Source: Pseudomonas lactucae
Lineage (GTDB): Bacteria > Pseudomonadota > Gammaproteobacteria > Pseudomonadales > Pseudomonadaceae
Direction of reading: 5' to 3'
Assembly: GCF_016937615.1 (NCBI RefSeq)
Contig: NZ_JAFHKI010000024.1
Location: 1-64,000, forward strand
DNA: 64,000 nt
Under the pieces are notes generated by a model, which saw only the letters and a program-made list of their open reading frames with translations, was not told the origin of the DNA and ran no database searches. The position numbers and the translations under genes were made by a program. Positions 54,692 to 64,000 of the stretch are shown in pieces (the first letter of the stretch is position 1; the number at the start of each line of letters is the position of its first letter).

Positions 54692-55993
54692 ATGATGACC
54701 ACCATGACGCTGGACACTGTGTCAACTGTGCGCTCAAGCGCGTACCGCAAAACTGCCTGGCGATTGATGCCTTTCTTGATGCTGTGCTACCTGTGCGCCT
54801 ATCTGGATAGGGTAAACGTCGGATTCGCAAAGCTTCAGATGATGAACGACCTGTCCCTGAGCGAGACCGTCTACGGACTCGGCGCAGGGATGTTTTTTCT
54901 TGGCTATTTCCTTTGCGAAGTGCCGAGCAACCTCATCCTTCACAAGGTCGGAGCGCGCCGCTGGATTGCGCGCATCATGATTTCGTGGGGCATCATTTCC
55001 GCACTCTTCGCCTTCGTGGAAACTGCCTGGCAATTCTATGCGTTGCGCTTTCTTCTCGGCATCGCCGAAGCAGGCCTCGCACCAGGGCTGTTGCTTTACC
55101 TCACCTATTGGTTCCCCTCCTACCGCCGCGCGAAAATGACCGTGCTGTGGTTCATCGCCATTCCATTGTCGGGGATGATTGGCGGGCCGCTATCAGGTTA
55201 CATCATGACCAAGTTCGCAGGTCTGCATGGCTGGGCAGGCTGGCAATGGATGTTCGTCATTGAAGCCATTCCGACGGTGATCGTAGGTCTGATGGTGCTC
55301 GCTTACCTCAAGGACGGCGTCCATCAAGCGACCTGGCTTACCGAAGATGAAAAGCAGCTGATCAGCAAGGAATTGGCCGAGGATAACAGTCGCAAAGTTA
55401 CCCACGCATCGGTTGGCGCTTTCTTGCGCGATCGACGCCTATGGATGCTCGCCTGCATTTACTTTTGCGTCGTCATGGGTCAGTACGCAATCACCTTTTG
55501 GTTGCCGACGCTTATCCGCAACGCAGGAGTTTCCGACCCGATGCACATCGGTTTACTCACCAGCCTCCCCTACCTGTGCGCCATTGTCGCCATGGTGTTG
55601 ATGGGCCGTAGCGGTGACAAGCACCGGGAGCGCCGCTGGCACCTCGTAGGGCCAATGGTTGCCGGCGCCATAGGCCTCACGTTGGCGGCGATGTTCGGCG
55701 GCAACCTGGTGCTGTCGGTCTTGAGCCTTTGTCTTGCGGCGGCGGGTGTTCTTTCGGCCTCGTCATTGTTCTGGATGCTGCCCACAACACTGCTCGGTGG
55801 CGTCTCCGCCGCAGCGGGAATCGCCGGCATCAACAGCTTTGCCAATCTAGCTGGGTTCTGCTCGCCTTACCTGATTGGCTGGATCACCACCGCCACCGGA
55901 TCGAGCGCGATTGGCATGTACCTGATAACTGGCGTGCTATGCCTCGGCGCCTGTCTGGTGCTGCGCATTCCGGCCGCTTCGGTCAATCGTTGA
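54692..55993 (+). CDS. MFS transporter (anion:cation symporter family)
   Basis: A 433-residue major facilitator with 12 hydrophobic spans and the ACS-type motif LDRVNVGFAKLQM in helix 1. GLAPGLLLYLTYWFPSYRRAKMT is also typical. Relatives carry sugar acids, tartrate or hydroxy acids. It lies between the SDR and the transketolase, so it most likely imports their substrate. Confidence 0.85.
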   Translation: MMTTMTLDTVSTVRSSAYRKTAWRLMPFLMLCYLCAYLDRVNVGFAKLQMMNDLSLSETVYGLGAGMFFLGYFLCEVPSNLILHKVGARRWIARIMISWGIISALFAFVETAWQFYALRFLLGIAEAGLAPGLLLYLTYWFPSYRRAKMTVLWFIAIPLSGMIGGPLSGYIMTKFAGLHGWAGWQWMFVIEAIPTVIVGLMVLAYLKDGVHQATWLTEDEKQLISKELAEDNSRKVTHASVGAFLRDRRLWMLACIYFCVVMGQYAITFWLPTLIRNAGVSDPMHIGLLTSLPYLCAIVAMVLMGRSGDKHRERRWHLVGPMVAGAIGLTLAAMFGGNLVLSVLSLCLAAAGVLSASSLFWMLPTTLLGGVSAAAGIAGINSFANLAGFCSPYLIGWITTATGSSAIGMYLITGVLCLGACLVLRIPAASVNR

Positions 55994-56012
55994 GTTAACG
56001 GAGAATTTACCC

Positions 56013-56861
56013 ATGACTGCCAATCCCTCACTTGCATCGTCCACCACGTTGCTGCAGCGCGCCCATAACATCCGCCGCCACGCGCTGCGCATGGGTCAGG
56101 TCCAGGGCCAAGGCTATGTCGGCCAGGCACTGGGCGCGGCAGACTTGCTGGCCGTGTCGTACTTCCATGCCTTGAACTACAAACCTGAAGATCCGGAATG
56201 GGAACATCGCGATCGCTTTTACCTTTCCATCGGTCATTACGCGATTGCGTTGTATGCCGCACTGATCGAGGCGCAGATCATTCCTTTGGATGAGCTCGAA
56301 ACCTACGGCTCGGACGACAGCCGCTTGCCCATGTCCGGCATGGCCGCCTATACCCCTGGCATGGAGATCACAGGCGGCTCTCTTGGCCAGGGCCTGGGAA
56401 TCGCGGTGGGGGCCTGCCTGGGTCTTAAGCGTAAAAAATCCGCCTCCTTTGTTTACAACCTGCTGTCTGATGGCGAGCTCAATGAAGGTTCCACATGGGA
56501 AGCCGTCATGTCTGCTTCGCACTGGAAACTCGACAACCTTATAGCCATCGTAGACGTTAACAATCAGCAAGCCGATGGGCACTCCAGTGAAGTGTTGGCA
56601 TTCGAGCCCATCGTGGACCGGTGGCAAGCCTTTGGCTGGTTCACCCAACGCATAGACGGTAACGATCTGGACGCGTTGGTTCAGGCATTCGATGCTGCCC
56701 GCAGCCACCCAGACGCGCAGCCCCGCGTCATCATCTGCGACACCAGGATGGGTAAAGGCGTTTCGTTCCTGGAAACCCGCGAAAAAACGCATTTCATCCG
56801 CGTGGATGAGCACGAATGGGATCTAGCCCTGAACAACCTCGAAGAAGGGAAAACCGTATGA
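56013..56861 (+). CDS. Transketolase, N-terminal (TPP-binding) subunit
   Basis: A 282-residue subunit with the thiamine diphosphate motif SDGELNEGSTWE (GDGxx...N type), YSxTPGMEITGGSLGQGLG-like MEITGGSLGQGLG and GKGVSFLE. In two-gene transketolases this half binds the pyrophosphate. Its stop overlaps the next gene's start (ATGA). The pair could shift C2 units to or from a sugar made by the SDR. Confidence 0.87.
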   Translation: MTANPSLASSTTLLQRAHNIRRHALRMGQVQGQGYVGQALGAADLLAVSYFHALNYKPEDPEWEHRDRFYLSIGHYAIALYAALIEAQIIPLDELETYGSDDSRLPMSGMAAYTPGMEITGGSLGQGLGIAVGACLGLKRKKSASFVYNLLSDGELNEGSTWEAVMSASHWKLDNLIAIVDVNNQQADGHSSEVLAFEPIVDRWQAFGWFTQRIDGNDLDALVQAFDAARSHPDAQPRVIICDTRMGKGVSFLETREKTHFIRVDEHEWDLALNNLEEGKTV

Positions 56862-57880
56862 GCAACATAAACAACCCTACGGCTCAGGCACCCGTGGCTG
56901 CCAAGAAAAAGCTGACAACCTCGGCGATGATCGCCTCGATTGCCGCGGAAGGTCAGGCAACCACATCCGCGCCCTTTGGCCACGCGCTCGCAGCACTCGC
57001 CAATCTGCGCTCGGATATCGTAGGTTTATCCGCTGACTTGTCCAAATACACCGACCTGCACATCTTCGCGAAGGAACACCCCGACCGGTTCTACCAGATG
57101 GGCATGGCCGAACAGTTATTAATGAGCGCGGCAGCGGGCATGGCCCGTGAAGGCTTTGTTCCCTTCGCCACCACCTACGCGGTTTTCGCTTCGCGTCGTG
57201 CCTATGACTTCATCTGTATGGCGATCGCCGAGGAGAACCTCAACGTCAAGATCGTCTGCGGCTTGCCGGGACTTACCACCGGTTATGGTCCAAGCCACCA
57301 GGCCACGGACGACTTGGCGATATTCCGCGCCATGCCCAACCTGATGATCATCGACCCCTGCGATGCCCTCGAAATCGAACAGGCAGTCCCCGCCATCGCA
57401 GCGCATCAAGGCCCGGTCTACATGCGTTTACTGCGCGGCAACGTGCCTCGGGTGCTCGACGAATATGGATATCAGTTCGAGATCGGCAAAGCCAAAACCC
57501 TGCGAACGGGCAATGACGTCCTGGTCATTTCCACCGGTTTGATGACGATGCGAGCCCTGGAAGCCGCTAAAGAACTCCAGGCCGACGGCGTGGATGTCTC
57601 GGTGCTGCATGTACCCACCATCAAGCCTCTGGATGAGCAGACCATCCTGGCCGAGGCAAAAAAATCGGGCAGGCTGGTGGTCACTGCTGAGAACCACTCG
57701 ATCATCGGTGGACTGGGAGAAGCAGTGGCAACGGTGTTGCTGCGCAGTGGGGTTACGCCGACGTTCCGACAAATCGCCCTCCCTGACGCGTTCCTCGATG
57801 CGGGAGCGCTGCCGACGCTACATGATCGCTACGGCATCTCGACTCAGGCCATCTGCGCACAGATCAAAAGTTGGTTGTAA
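56858..57880 (+). CDS. Transketolase, C-terminal subunit
   Basis: A 340-residue pyrimidine-binding plus C-terminal half: DLSKYTDLHIF, PDRFYQMGMAEQLLMSAAAG (activating glutamate), FATTYAVFASRRAYDFI, and C-terminal VTAENHSIIGGLGEAV. ATG 56858 overlaps the first subunit's stop. No phosphate-sugar kinase or isomerase adjoins, so the acceptor may be an unphosphorylated aldehyde. Confidence 0.87.
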   Translation: MSNINNPTAQAPVAAKKKLTTSAMIASIAAEGQATTSAPFGHALAALANLRSDIVGLSADLSKYTDLHIFAKEHPDRFYQMGMAEQLLMSAAAGMAREGFVPFATTYAVFASRRAYDFICMAIAEENLNVKIVCGLPGLTTGYGPSHQATDDLAIFRAMPNLMIIDPCDALEIEQAVPAIAAHQGPVYMRLLRGNVPRVLDEYGYQFEIGKAKTLRTGNDVLVISTGLMTMRALEAAKELQADGVDVSVLHVPTIKPLDEQTILAEAKKSGRLVVTAENHSIIGGLGEAVATVLLRSGVTPTFRQIALPDAFLDAGALPTLHDRYGISTQAICAQIKSWL

Positions 57881-57930
57881 ATCCTATGCCGGTAGGGGCT
57901 GGGTCAGCCCCTGCCAAGGAGGAAATACGC

Positions 57931-58899
57931 TTGAACATTGAAAGCCTGCTCGACCCTTCTTACGCATTTTTTCTGGAAAAACCACCAAGTGAATGGACGT
58001 TCGCAACGCTTCCCGGCATTCGAGCGCGAATCAGCGCCGACAACCCTCCCCCTCACCTGGAACGCTGCGAACAACGATGGACAACCGGCACGCCGAGCGG
58101 TTGCAGAGTACGTGTGTGCATCTACCGCCCCTATCCAGTCATTGAAAATCAGGCACTGCCGGTCATTTTGTACCTGCACGGAGGAGGTTTCGTGCTGGGA
58201 AGCCCGGAGATGGTCGACGATTATCTGGCCGACCTCGCTGAAGCGCTTGAAGCGGTGATCGTTGCGGTCGATTACAAGCTGGCGCCGGAGTATCCCTTTC
58301 CGATCCCACTGCAAGATTGCTATACCGCGCTGACCTGGCTTTTCAGCCAAAGCGTTTCACTTGGCGTTGATCCACAAAAAGTTGTAGTCATGGGCCACAG
58401 CGCAGGCGGCGGACTGGCCGCCGCATTGGCACTGCTGGTTCGAGAGCGGGGACAGCACTCACTTGCCGGCCTGCTATTGGTTTATCCGATGCTAGATCAT
58501 AGAACCGGCTCGAGTGTCGCCCCCGTTGCTAATCCCACTACCGGAACGTTGAATTGGCAGCGCAAAGAGAACCAGTTCTGCTGGCAATGCATGCGAGGTA
58601 AGTATGACCTTGGCGACGACCATGCATACCTTTTTTCCGCTGCGCTGGCGCCCGATCTGCGCGGTCTGCCGCGAAGTTTTATAGGCGTCGGAGCCTTGGA
58701 TCTGTTTTTGGAGGAAGACGTGGACTTCGCGTTAAAGCTTTCGCGTTCAGGCGTGCCAATGGAACTTCATGTTTACCCAGGCGTACCGCATATGACCAAA
58801 GGCGGTGAGCAAGATGTCATACCATTCTGGCCCGAGCTGCTTTTCACTCATGTATGTCCATGTCTCGGAAGCACTCAGCGGCTCGGTAATTCCTCGTAG
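57931..58899 (+). CDS. HSL-type alpha/beta-hydrolase (esterase), 3' end altered
   Basis: A 322-residue esterase of the hormone-sensitive-lipase family: oxyanion HGGG, nucleophile GHSAGG, acid in GALDLFLEE, and catalytic histidine in GVPHM. Translation begins at TTG 57931, seven bases after AAGGAGGA, which beats the ATG at 57886. The last about 18 residues read through sequence that is the reverse complement of the helicase gene, so the natural C terminus was probably lost at a junction near 58850. Likely releases an ester or lactone for this operon. Confidence 0.8.
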   Translation: MNIESLLDPSYAFFLEKPPSEWTFATLPGIRARISADNPPPHLERCEQRWTTGTPSGCRVRVCIYRPYPVIENQALPVILYLHGGGFVLGSPEMVDDYLADLAEALEAVIVAVDYKLAPEYPFPIPLQDCYTALTWLFSQSVSLGVDPQKVVVMGHSAGGGLAAALALLVRERGQHSLAGLLLVYPMLDHRTGSSVAPVANPTTGTLNWQRKENQFCWQCMRGKYDLGDDHAYLFSAALAPDLRGLPRSFIGVGALDLFLEEDVDFALKLSRSGVPMELHVYPGVPHMTKGGEQDVIPFWPELLFTHVCPCLGSTQRLGNSS

Positions 58900-61800
58900 T
58901 ATTTCAACAGCCTGCACGAAGCCTCGCTGAGCGGTCAGAGGTAAGACACCTTCCTTGTCGGCGGCAAGGCAATACGGAACGCCGTGAGCTTCACACCAGG
59001 CCTGAAGGGGCAACAGGTACTGGTGGGTACGGGCCAACACCGCACACCCATGCCAATCCTCGCTGTCCAAACTGAGCAGACGCTGCAGCTCAGCCACAGC
59101 AGCCTGGGCCTGCACGTTCGCCCGGGCGTGCCCCTCAGCCTCTATCCTCAGGCGAAGCACACGCCCAGCCCGCTCAAGGTCCAGAGTCTCCCAATCGCCG
59201 CCCTTCGGCAGTGCGCGGCGAATAGTATCGATCTGAATCGGGTGCTCTTTTTTGAGGCGATCAGGATTGCGACCAATGACCCTGTTAGCCGCATTGATGA
59301 TGCGGCCGCTGGAGCGATAGTTGTCGACCAGATAGTTCTTTGTGGCCGAGTATTCCTCGCGAAAGCGCTCTATGTAGCGATTATTGGTATCACGCCAGGC
59401 ATAGATGTTCTGATCGTCGTCACCTACCGCCAAAATGCACAGGCGCCCTTCTTCTTCGGCCTTACGCCCGGCCAAAGCACTCACGAGTCGATACTGCAGG
59501 TCGTCAATGTCTTGGTATTCGTCGACGAGGATGTAGCGGTAACCTCGCATCAGTTGCTCGCGTAGATCGTCCTCGCCTTCTACCCGCCGCTTGCCTTCGA
59601 GCAGCTCAACAGCCTCTCCCATCACCTGAGCCAGACGCCCTTCCTCGACCGTTTCGCCTTGTTCGAAGCGAGTACCTGTAAGGCGCATCGCCATGCGGTG
59701 ATAAGTCATCACGTTGACCCCAAAAGCATCGGGACCAACCAGCTTAAGCAGGCGCTGCTTGATCTCGTTTGCCGCATGACGGTTGAAGGTCAGAGCCACG
59801 ATGCAGCGCGCCGGCACACGCCGAACTCGCAATAGATAAGCGATACGATGCACGATCACGCGAGTCTTACCTGACCCTGGACCCGCCAGAATCAGACGAT
59901 TCACGTCATCGTCGTCGGACACAATAACCCGCTGGGCAGCGCTGAGCCTCTCGACAATGCTACGCCAGGACTCTTCACTCGTGGCTAGCTTAAGCACCTC
60001 CTCGCGACCTACAAAGTAGCGACGAATGAACTCCTGTTTGGCTAGTGTGAAATAATGCTGAACGAGGTCGCTGGCCTCTCGCATCGAGTCGAGCCCAACC
60101 TCGGCATACTCGCGCATGACGTGAACCTGAATACGTTTTTCTCGGTAATGCTCATCAAGGCGCTGGTGGTCATCCTTAAGGTAGCCGGTACGCTTTTCCG
60201 GCTCAACTTCAATCGTCATAGCGCGACGCATAACGGTCATGCCGTGGTTCAGCGTTAGCACGTCCTGCTTGTGCAGGTACAGCAGCACGTGTTCAATAGC
60301 TTTAAGGCGCTGCGACTCGGGGATTCTGGAGCGCAGTTCAAGATCCTGATCAATCAGACCTATAAGTTCGCCGAATGTGGTGTCGACCAACAGATCTTTG
60401 TTTCGTGAACCCGGTGGCAGTTTGCCAATTAAAAACGCGAGTACTACGGCAGCTAACGCACGTCGGCGCTCGCCTAATCCTTGAATACCTCTCCAGCTAT
60501 ACCCCACGCGGACACGTAACTTGAGGAAATCCTGAGTGATCTGACGCAGTTCGAAACTGCTACGCAGTTGACTCTCGCTGTCGTGATCCTGGGCCAGACT
60601 GCGCAGCAGTCGCAAGACGTGCAGCGGTATCAAATCTTTGTTGTCGGAAGCTATTTTGAGCGTCGAGGTCAACAGCGGCACATTAAGATCCTGCCACTCG
60701 CCGTTCTCGGCCTCCGGTGCCAATTCCTGTAACAGGTCAAACAAGGCAGATTCTAGCTTTAAGGTGGCTTGCAGACGTTGGGTGGAAGGAAACACGACGC
60801 CATGCCGAACATACAAAGTGAGCTTAGAGTCGTTGACTAAAATCCCCAAGTTCTCCATCTGACGCAGTGTCGCAGTGACTTCTTCTGACGTGAGACTGGT
60901 AAGTGCCATCAAGGCATCAGTGTTGATGCGCTCATCAACACTCGCCTCGTACAGATAACTCAGAATAGCCTTAAATTCTCCCAGCCGTCTGGCCGGCAAT
61001 TTGGCGGTGGCCAGACGCTTGTCGGCCTCTACCTTAGTCAGCTTCAGGCTTGCCGGAAAGATTTGGGTCTGATTTTCCTCCCTCTTTAAAAACTGCCCGC
61101 GCTCAAGCCAGGACACAGCCGTGACGACCTTGGTTTCAGCATCGCGTTCCCCGGCCTCAAAGCTAGTATCGACCTGTTCGTCCATCAATACTTCACCGGC
61201 AGTGATGACGAGCCGGCCGCCCTTGCGTCGGTCGCTCTCCTTGCGCAGTTTGCGCAGGATCTGTTGGATATCACGCAGAGTCAGCTTCGATCCCTCGCAC
61301 ATTCCGAACTGGTTCTCGATGTCCTGAGCGTCATACAGGAGCACGCATCGAGCCTGCCCTTGATCGCGCCCAGCGCGGCCAGCTTCCTGCAAGTAGTTCT
61401 CCAGCGATCCCGGGATATCAGCATGTACCACTAGGCGAATATCAGATTTGTCTACGCCCATGCCAAAAGCATTGGTGGCCACAATAATCTTCAGCTCCCC
61501 GGCCTTGAAAGCGTCCTGAATGTCCTTCTTGTCGTGTGGCTCCAGCCCAGCGTGAAAATGCTTGCAGGCCCAGCCATGGCCGATTAAAAACTCCGCGAGT
61601 TCTTCAGCACCTTTGCGGCTAGACACGAATACCACGGCGCCGCCCTCGCTACCGCCTAGCTCTTCCTCAAGTAATGCCTGAGTGTGGTGACACTTCTCTG
61701 ACCGGGTACAAGGCAAGACTTCGAAGTGCAGATTGGTACGCTCGTGAGTACCGATGAAATGCTTAAGGGAGATGCCCAGTTGCTCTTCAAAGTGCTGCTC

Positions 61801-62307
61801 AATGTCCTCAATCACGTCAGGCTTGGCAGTAGCTGTAAAGCAGCCGATCGCGGCGAGCGGACCGTCCCCCGTGAACTGCTTGATGAAACGCGAGACATAG
61901 AGGTAATCCGGGCGAAAATCTGCGCCCCATTTGGACAAGCAATGCGCTTCGTCGAAGATCCAGGCACCGACCTGACGCTGGGAGATCGCGCGGCGAAAGG
62001 CCATGTTGCGAAACTGCTCGGGCGAGACCAGCAGAATGCCTACATCCCCTAACTGGATCTTCTCCAACACCTCGGCTCGTTCAGGCATGGTTAACAGGCC
62101 GTTCAAGGTCGCTGCACATTGGACGTTGCGACCAAGAAGGCCGTCGACCTGATCCTTCATCAGCGACTGCAATGGCGAAATGATTACTGTCAGGCTGCCG
62201 TTGCGGTGAAAGCGGTTCAGAGCGGGCAACTGGTAGCACAGGGATTTTCCACCCCCTGTCGCGAGAATTGCGAGCACGTGCTTTCCCTGCATACCCGCCA
62301 GTACCAC
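58747..62307 (-). pseudogene. RecQ/UvrD fusion helicase, 3'-truncated, downstream of frameshift
   Basis: The 1,186-residue frame has a RecQ-type unit: TGGGKS near residue 16, FDEAHCLSKWG, and FGMGVDKSDIRL with QEAGRAGRD. After a linker comes a UvrD-type unit: AGPGSGKT near 811, VDEYQD near 929, GDDDQNIYAW near 960 and VDNYRSSGR. UvrD motifs V and VI are absent: after EPLSASETWTYM the sequence becomes antisense of the esterase. The 5' end is not a true start: GTG 62307 lies within a longer frame continuing to the exonuclease part after one base is restored. Role inferred: DNA repair or defence. Confidence 0.82.
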
Positions 62308-63224
62308 GTCATGCTGTAAAGGGCGCCGTCCGGTTCAGTCCGAAACTCCTGAATTGGAGCGAAGTAGCGCCTGAGCTCGTGGCGGGGGTCATGAGTAGTG
62401 CTGCAGTAGCCGCAGTGGCTTCCTCCGCAGGGGACGTCACGCAGCTCGGCAATCAATTTACCGGTTGCTGGAAATTGGTGGCGCACCCAGGGTGCTAGAA
62501 CCGAGTTGCCGCCCGAGACGCGCAGCCAGGCCAGCGCATAAGCTAATGGCCAATGGAGACTCTCGTCCATAAGGTCGGCTTCCAGCAATTGATTCAGTCT
62601 GGTGCTGCAGACTTTGGAAGTGCGCTTCAGGTCCGGGTCGGTTTCCCTAAGCAGCTCGGGAATCAAACTGCGCAACTCTGTGAGGCTAGGCTCCTGGCCA
62701 GTGATCGAGGAGAAGAGCGCGCCCAGGTCGCTCTTCGGCGTTGGGGCGAGCAGCGCTTGGTAGCAGAGCAGTTCTGCCTGGTGCTTAATGCTCAGTTCTT
62801 CAAATGCCCGGCGCTGGTCATTGAATAGTGTCAGGGTCGAGCGGCAATCGGACAGCGGAGAGTTAAGGCTGTCACGAATGAGTTTGTAGTCTTTGACCAA
62901 ACGGTGATACGGGTTCTGCGGAAAAGCTAACGGCGATAGGCGCAGGGTGTCGATCACCGGCAACTGATGTAAGGCGAGATGCGCAGCTTGCTCTTGGAGT
63001 ATCGGCAAGTCATGGTCAATGACGTTATGGCCGAGCACAAAACTAGCGCCCTGCCCTAAGCGTTCTAAGACCTCAAGGGCAGCGGGCAGATCCTTGTCGA
63101 CTTTATGCTCGAGCTCCTCTCCCGTGTCAGGACGCATCGCGCCAATCATAAAAATGCGATCAGGTTGATTGGCTCTGCCGGGGACGACTTCTAGGTCAAA
63201 AATCAGGCTTGTAGGTAGAGTCAT
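62217..63224 (-). pseudogene. Exonuclease (DnaQ-like) N-terminal part of the helicase gene, frameshifted
   Basis: Encodes a DEDD-type 3'-5' exonuclease-like domain: SLIFDLEVVPG (first Asp/Glu), LGHNVIDHDLPIL, then a middle region, and a cysteine cluster HCGYCSTTHDP before FAPIQEFRTEPDG. A one-base loss near 62325 switches frame; with one base added, EPDG continues as RPLQHDVVLAGMQGK into the RecQ part. Together they would form one protein of over 1,500 residues. Start at ATG 63224 is uncertain. The stop at 62217 is an artefact of the shift. Confidence 0.78.
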
Positions 63225-64000
63225 TGAAACCATTCGAACAGCATCCTTGCAAAAAACCACTTGGCTTTCGTCACTTTAACGGCAAATGGCCAGCACAGAT
63301 AGGTGTCCGCGGTCGCAGTGAGACGCATGATGCAGGTCGGCGATGGATATCGAGGCATAGGAGCGGGAACTAGTGCGGATAGCGTCGGCATTGTCTTTCT
63401 TCCCAAGATGGGCATTTACAATCTGAGCGAGAAAGTATCGAAGCCGAGCAAGTAGCTGCTTTCGTCCCCGTCAGAACCGGTTCACCAAGTTGCGTAGTTT
63501 TAGGTGACGGATGTCATAAAGTTCACCTAGGGCGTTCGGCTGATTGATAATTGCCTCAAATACTCGCCCATACGAATTATCAGGCACTCTGAAACAACGA
63601 GCTGTCGAGATTTTCGAGCGCACAGCCCGAATCAAGGTGACTTCACCGAACGCTTACAAATAGCCGCCCTCGAAAAATACTAAACTAGAAAACGCCCGCT
63701 AAACGATTTATCAGATTTGTTGTATTGACCGGTTTAATCCATAGCCAAAACCGGATATTCGTCAAATCAGCCAGAGAGTTTAGCTTTTGTCTATTCAGAA
63801 CGGTCAACGTCCGACGGAAATGCGGATGCCCCAGCCAATCCAGATCAGTAGATAAAGTCATGGCCCAATTCTTTCTGCATGCATTCAAGGGACCACCTGA
63901 TTCGAGGTAATGTTTTTTGGGGACCCCAACAACTTGAAAGATTGCGTATCCGCAAGCTCATCAAAAGGTCGCTCTCCACTCTAGTGTCAGTCAGCGCTAC
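63225..64000. other. Terminal region, about 776 bp, no confident gene
   Basis: AT-rich relative to the window. Short frames (for example 63685-63888 on minus) show no family signature. Probably the upstream region of the helicase gene, or an edge of a mobile region. Confidence 0.4.

Noticed and set aside
63685..63910. Short overlapping frames at the right edge
   Set aside because: Both strands open for about 60 codons in AT-rich DNA without recognisable features or a ribosome-binding site.

Overview
The window looks like chromosomal DNA of a Pseudomonas, most likely the P. fluorescens group. This rests on GC-rich codon use with AT-richer insertions, family 3 amino-acid ABC transporters, many LysR, AraC and Lrp regulators, and dense catabolic accessory genes. 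No rRNA, tRNA or CRISPR array was seen.

Region 1 (about 470-13930) is the main find. A minus-strand operon carries a urocanase paralogue, an ATZ/TRZ-type amidohydrolase, a histidine-ammonia-lyase paralogue, a complete polar-amino-acid ABC transporter, an M20 amidohydrolase and an ACT-domain protein. A divergent plus-strand operon carries a hydantoinase-like amidohydrolase, an N-carbamoyl-L-amino-acid hydrolase and a LysR regulator. No hutI, hutG or hutF is present. The set fits a hut-like route through a C2-substituted imidazolone and hydantoin-5-propionate to N-carbamoyl-glutamate and glutamate, as described for the later steps of ergothioneine (2-thiohistidine betaine) breakdown. The lyase keeps the MIO triad, so free 2-thiohistidine or another C2-modified histidine is also possible.

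Region 2 (13980-24930) holds an orphan peptide-type binding protein, two DAO-family flavoproteins, a double-GNAT protein, an aldehyde dehydrogenase with an AhpD-like protein pair, a VOC protein and an aldo/keto reductase. Region 3 (25350-31490) has a DUF1737 gene and a nested transposon. A decayed minus-strand IS66 element (25577-31489) is interrupted inside its tnpA by a younger, intact IS66-family element (27033-31272). The younger element has terminal inverted repeats, an exact 8-bp target duplication, tnpABC and three GNAT acetyltransferase passenger genes.

Region 4 (31600-35820) has an AraC regulator, a phytoene-desaturase/retinol-saturase-like flavoprotein, a TauD-type dioxygenase and an EthD-like protein. 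Region 5 (35940-44520) is AT-richer: a Cds1-like cysteine desulfhydrase, RidA, a flavin monooxygenase, a DAO oxidase, an amino-acid ABC transporter and a divergent Lrp regulator. It is probably an acquired amino-acid or sulfur-amino-acid catabolic unit. Region 6 (44870-52690) has a TetR regulator, a serine beta-lactamase-like hydrolase, an exported M20 peptidase, an SDR, a Kef-type antiporter, a DUF924 protein and a LysR regulator.

Region 7 (52740-58900) has a GcvA-like LysR regulator facing an SDR, an MFS transporter, a two-gene transketolase and an HSL-type esterase: a sugar or hydroxy-acid operon. Region 8 (58747-63260) is a damaged exonuclease-RecQ-UvrD helicase gene. It is split by a one-base frameshift near 62325 and cut short at a junction with the esterase near 58850, losing the last UvrD motifs. 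The final 740 bp hold no convincing gene.
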